A stretch of DNA of 64,000 nucleotides from positions 620,001 through 684,000 of the forward strand of contig NZ_JAAWWP010000001.1 in the NCBI RefSeq assembly GCF_012273655.1, in the 5' to 3' direction. The notes under the pieces are model-generated. The model was not told the origin of the DNA, searched no databases, and saw only the letters and a program-made list of their open reading frames with translations. Shown piece after piece: positions 60,780 to 64,000 of this stretch (its first letter is position 1; the number at the start of each line of letters is the position of its first letter). The translations under genes were made by a program, and so were the position numbers. The stretch comes from Streptomyces physcomitrii. Its GTDB lineage: Bacteria; Actinomycetota; Actinomycetes; Streptomycetales; Streptomycetaceae.

Positions 60780-62788
60780 GCACCGCCCTGCTCTCCACCG
60801 GCGCCCCGGAACCGGCGACCGACCGCACCGTCATCGGCGAGAACCTCTCGCTGCCGCTGTTCCGCACCCTCTCCGGGGTGCTCGCCGGCCACCCGTACCT
60901 CAAGGTCGTCGTCGACCGCGCCGAACACAGCTGGCACCTGCTCGACACCGCCGCGCACCCCTTCCACGTCAACTACATCGCCACCCGCGTCCTCGGCATG
61001 GACCTGGACGAACTCGACGCCGCACTCGACGAGTTCAACGCCTCCGTCTACATGGACCCCGAGCGCCGCTTCCTGCTCGGCGTGCTCTCCCTGCACACCG
61101 ACGAGGACGCCGAGGGCCGCGAACGCACCTTCCTCGTCATGGAGACGACCGAGGCCGACACCATGAACGGCGAACTCCTCACCGAGTTCTACGAGTTCGT
61201 CCGCGAGCGGGTCGACGGCCGGCTGCCGCTGCTGCTCAAGCCCGCCAACCACGGCCAGGAGGAGGAGCTGGCCGCGATCAGCGAACAGCGCCTGCCGCGC
61301 ATCCTCAGCCACGAACTCTTCGGCACCAGGAACCGCACCCCGCTCAACGTCGGTGACGCGACAGGGCGGTTGCGCTACTTCCGCACCACCGAGGAGTACG
61401 AGGCCGCCGCCGACTCCCTCGGCTGGGCGGACATCGTCGCCATGCCCTGCCTGCCGGACGACGTGCCGCGGGTCGCCGGATTCCTCAACACCGCGCCCAT
61501 CACCCCGCTTTCGCACACCAATGTGCTCGCCTCCGGTTGGGGCATCCCCAACGCCGTCGTCCGCGACCTCGCCCAACTCGTCGCGCAGGACGGCCTGGAC
61601 GGCGCCTGGGTCCGCTACCGGGTGCGCGAGGACGAGATCAGCCTCGAACGCCTCGACGAGGAACCGCAGTTGCGCGCCCCGGCCTGGCACCAGCAGCGCA
61701 TCCGCCTCGAACCGCCGCTGCTCGAAGACGCGCCCGTGCTCGCCCTGCACCGGCTGCGCAGCGCCGACCGCGACCGCTACGGCACCAAGGCGGCCAACCT
61801 CGGCGAACTGCACCACGTACTCGACAGCCGCACCGCCGACCTCACCGCCTTCTACGGCCGCCCCCGCCCGCCCCGCGAGGACCTCTACAGCCACCTCGCG
61901 GTCCGGCTCGGCCTGCCCTCGCCCTCCACGGCCGAACTCCGGTCCGCGGCAGCCGCGTTCGTCGCCGGTACGGTCGAGGCCCCCGAGGGCGTCGCGCTCC
62001 CCTTCTCGCTCCAGCACCGCTTCCTCACCTCCTCCCCGGCGCTCCAACAGGGCATCGGCAAGCTGAAGATGGCGCTCGAACTCGACGCCACCGAGGTGCT
62101 CGACTCGCTGTGCCTGCAGATCCAGCACCTGATCCGGCACACCCCGATGCCCGACTCCGTCACCCGCCAGATCATCCAGGCCTTCCCCGCCCCGCTCGCC
62201 GCGGGCAGCCGCCTGGTGGTCCGCTCCTCGTCCAACGCCGAGGACCTCCCCGGCTTCTCCGCCGCCGGCGTCTACGACTCCGTCACCACGGTCCGCGGCA
62301 CCGAGGAACTCCTCGACGCCGTACGCCAGGTGTGGGCCTCGCTGCTCTCCCCGCGCAGCGTGCGGCTGCGCCACCAGGTCGGCATCTCCCTGGACGACAC
62401 GTACATGGGCGTCATCGTCCAGGAGTACGTGCCCGCGGCCCTCGGCGGCGTCCTGGTGACCTGCAACCCCACCCGGCGCGAGGACTTCCGCAACGTCTAC
62501 CTCAACTGCTCCCCGGGCTCGCCCGAACAGGTCGTCGAGGGAGCGGTGCTGCCGCAGCAGTACCTCTACAACACGGTCGAGGGCGGCGGGCGCACGGTCG
62601 CCCTCGGCTCCTGGAGCGAGGGCCTGCCGGCCGGCACCCGCGCCCGCCTCGCGGACCTGTCCCTCACCGGGCGGCTGCTCCAGTCCCACTTCAGCGCGCC
62701 CGAGGTGGACCAGCCGCTGGACATCGAATGGCTGCTCACCGACGAGGGGGACTTCCGCCTGGTTCAGATCCGCCCCTACGCGCTGTGA
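60776..62788 (+). CDS. PPDK-type ATP-binding protein with N-terminal phospho-His-like segment
   Basis: 670 residues. Residues ~335-670 form a PPDK/PEP-synthase ATP-binding domain: TKAANLGEL (~337-345), VRSSSNAEDLPGFSAAG (~482-498), MGVIVQEYVPAALGGVLVTCNPT, and the ending DIEWLLTDEGDFRLVQIRPY. Upstream, ADIVAMPCLPDDVP then APITPLSHTNVLASGWGIPNAVV (~218-262) resembles a swivelling phospho-histidine domain, with His247 the candidate. Residues 1-210 are unrecognised. Ligation or phosphorylation of a small molecule is inferred. ATG 60776 overlaps the ligase stop, and the stop overlaps the next gene's GTG. Confidence 0.85.
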   Translation: MSTALLSTGAPEPATDRTVIGENLSLPLFRTLSGVLAGHPYLKVVVDRAEHSWHLLDTAAHPFHVNYIATRVLGMDLDELDAALDEFNASVYMDPERRFLLGVLSLHTDEDAEGRERTFLVMETTEADTMNGELLTEFYEFVRERVDGRLPLLLKPANHGQEEELAAISEQRLPRILSHELFGTRNRTPLNVGDATGRLRYFRTTEEYEAAADSLGWADIVAMPCLPDDVPRVAGFLNTAPITPLSHTNVLASGWGIPNAVVRDLAQLVAQDGLDGAWVRYRVREDEISLERLDEEPQLRAPAWHQQRIRLEPPLLEDAPVLALHRLRSADRDRYGTKAANLGELHHVLDSRTADLTAFYGRPRPPREDLYSHLAVRLGLPSPSTAELRSAAAAFVAGTVEAPEGVALPFSLQHRFLTSSPALQQGIGKLKMALELDATEVLDSLCLQIQHLIRHTPMPDSVTRQIIQAFPAPLAAGSRLVVRSSSNAEDLPGFSAAGVYDSVTTVRGTEELLDAVRQVWASLLSPRSVRLRHQVGISLDDTYMGVIVQEYVPAALGGVLVTCNPTRREDFRNVYLNCSPGSPEQVVEGAVLPQQYLYNTVEGGGRTVALGSWSEGLPAGTRARLADLSLTGRLLQSHFSAPEVDQPLDIEWLLTDEGDFRLVQIRPYAL

Positions 62789-64000
62789 GGGCCCGCCTGC
62801 CGCTCCCGCGCTCCGCCGCGCGCCCGACGGCCACCACCCTGACCGACACCGCCCGCCGCATCATCCGGCTCAACTACGGCTTCCAGCTCCTCTTCAACCT
62901 GCTGTGGTGGATGCCGGTCTTCTACGCCTACCAGAAGGCGGCGGGCCTCTCCGACGGCCAGATCTTCGGCATCCAGAGCATCTACTACGTCGCCTTCTGC
63001 CTCTTCGAGATCCCCACCGGGCTGATCGCCGACCGCATCGGCACCCGCAACTGCCTGCGCGCCGGAGCCGTCGTCATGACGGCGGCCAACCTCGCCCCCG
63101 TCTTCAGCCCCTCCTACACCGGCTTCCTCGTCCACTTCCTCGCCATCGCCGCGGGCCGCTCCCTCACCTCGGGCGCGGCGAGCGCGTACCTGTACGACGG
63201 TCTGCGCGCCGAGAAGTGCGACGAGCACTACCTGAAGGCCGAGGGCACCGCCCGCGCCCTCGGCCTCGCGGCCAAGGTCCTGTGCTGGCCCTTCGTCGGC
63301 CCCCTGATGGCCCTCGCCCACGCGGCCCCCTACGTCCTGAGCGCCGCCAGCGCCGCGGGCTCACTGGCCTGCGCGATCGCGCTGCCGCGGCTGGCCGGGC
63401 CGACGGGGGAGCCGGGCTCCGCGGGAAGTGGCCGTACGGTCAAGTCGGCGTCCGGCAAGGGGAGTTCGGGCGCCGGAGCCCGTGCCGGCGGCGGAAAGGC
63501 GGGTGCCCGGCCCGGGCGGGGCGCCTTCCTGCGGGATGCCGGTACGGCGCTGCGCTGTGTCGCCCGCTCGCCGTGGCTGGCCCTGGTGATGGTGCAGGGC
63601 GTGGCCGTCTTCACGCTCTCCCGGATCTGCCAGGTCAACCTCTTCCAGCCGATCCTGCTCGACCACGGCATCGCCGAGTCCTCGCACGGCGGGGTGCTCG
63701 CCGCCATGACGGTCGCCGAGGCGGTGGGTTCCGCACGCCCTCAGTGGCTGAGCCGCCGTCTCACCCCGGTGGCCTGGGTCTCGATCCTCAGCCTCGCGCT
63801 CGCGGCCACCCTGGCGGGCATCATCCTCGGCGGCCCCTGGACGGTCATCGCCCTGCTCTGCCTGTTCGCCGCCGCCACCGGCTTCGCCTACCCCGTCCAG
63901 CGCAAACTGGTCAACGACGCCGTACCCGCCGACGCCCCCCGCGCCACCCTCCTGTCGGTCGAGTCGATCGTGGACCGCGCGGTCTGCGCCCTGGCAGCCA
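62785..64000 (+). CDS. MFS transporter, 3' end beyond the window
   Basis: At least 405 residues, cut by the window end. Multiple membrane helices begin at LNYGFQLLFNLLWWMPVFYAYQ. Between helices is the MFS loop EIPTGLIADRIGTRNCLRAG. A ~40-residue Gly/Ala/Lys loop sits at the centre, between the two halves. GTG 62785 overlaps the previous stop (GTGA), so it is co-translated with the ligase and dikinase-like genes. The likely role is export of their product. The frame was read directly from the nucleotide sequence. Confidence 0.88.
   Translation, partial: MRARLPLPRSAARPTATTLTDTARRIIRLNYGFQLLFNLLWWMPVFYAYQKAAGLSDGQIFGIQSIYYVAFCLFEIPTGLIADRIGTRNCLRAGAVVMTAANLAPVFSPSYTGFLVHFLAIAAGRSLTSGAASAYLYDGLRAEKCDEHYLKAEGTARALGLAAKVLCWPFVGPLMALAHAAPYVLSAASAAGSLACAIALPRLAGPTGEPGSAGSGRTVKSASGKGSSGAGARAGGGKAGARPGRGAFLRDAGTALRCVARSPWLALVMVQGVAVFTLSRICQVNLFQPILLDHGIAESSHGGVLAAMTVAEAVGSARPQWLSRRLTPVAWVSILSLALAATLAGIILGGPWTVIALLCLFAAATGFAYPVQRKLVNDAVPADAPRATLLSVESIVDRAVCALAA

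Noticed and set aside
62776..63321. 181-codon minus-strand frame inside the last gene
   Set aside because: It is antisense to clear membrane-transporter coding sequence and has repetitive Gly/Glu/Val composition.

Overview
The window is very GC-rich actinobacterial chromosome, almost certainly Streptomyces. The evidence is the strong G/C third-position bias, GTG and TTG starts, a fused 2-oxoglutarate decarboxylase/dehydrogenase, a conservon, HspR-type control of lon, and a Ku plus stand-alone LigD polymerase pair. From memory, the gene order from kgd through the two-component system, lon, the conservon and ku follows a conserved core block of Streptomyces chromosomes. The last ~13 kb looks more accessory. 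No rRNA, tRNA, CRISPR array, insertion sequence or replication origin was recognised.

Layout. 0-9 kb: a zinc-type dehydrogenase, a MarR regulator behind a MerR/SoxR-like promoter, a two-gene HTH + Clp-N unit, a PadR regulator with a bactofilin-like DUF4097 partner, a PucR-like regulator and a secreted SGNH esterase. 9-20 kb: kgd, a histidine kinase/response regulator pair, a spermidine-synthase-like protein, a GNAT protein, and lon behind a HAIR box. 20-30 kb: a GH25 lysozyme, a MarR protein, a PP2C-like protein, a four-gene conservon (cvnABCD) with a flavin monooxygenase, and a secreted NlpC/P60 peptidase. 30-43 kb: TetR with an AurF-like diiron oxygenase, a fused HTH-Clp-N protein, a second PBP/FtsW pair, LigD-Pol and Ku, and a PrmC-related methyltransferase. 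43-50 kb: an APC permease, an RNase H-like protein and htpG. 50-58 kb: a SPW protein, a TetR/MFS efflux module flanked by two decayed oxidoreductase genes, a cupin, a GlxA-type regulator and a GH114-like lipoprotein. 57.5-64 kb: a PAS-LuxR regulator divergent from a translationally coupled operon of a BacD-like ATP-grasp ligase, an unusual dikinase-like protein and an MFS exporter that runs off the window.

Four points stand out. (1) The 59.3-64 kb operon looks like a small biosynthetic and export system. Its second gene places a putative phospho-histidine segment before the PPDK-type ATP-binding domain, the order of glucan water dikinases rather than PEP synthase. (2) Two Clp-N/HTH loci, 31 kb apart, share paired TGTCAA...TTGACA palindromes over the promoter and apparently leaderless ATG starts. 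One locus is split into two genes and the other is fused. (3) One 8-5-8 palindrome occurs once before tetR and twice in the promoter of the MFS pump, giving a readable regulon. (4) Three GTGYGCAG direct repeats at exact 19-bp steps lie upstream of the conservon.

All family assignments are from reading the translations and from memory of the families. No search was run.
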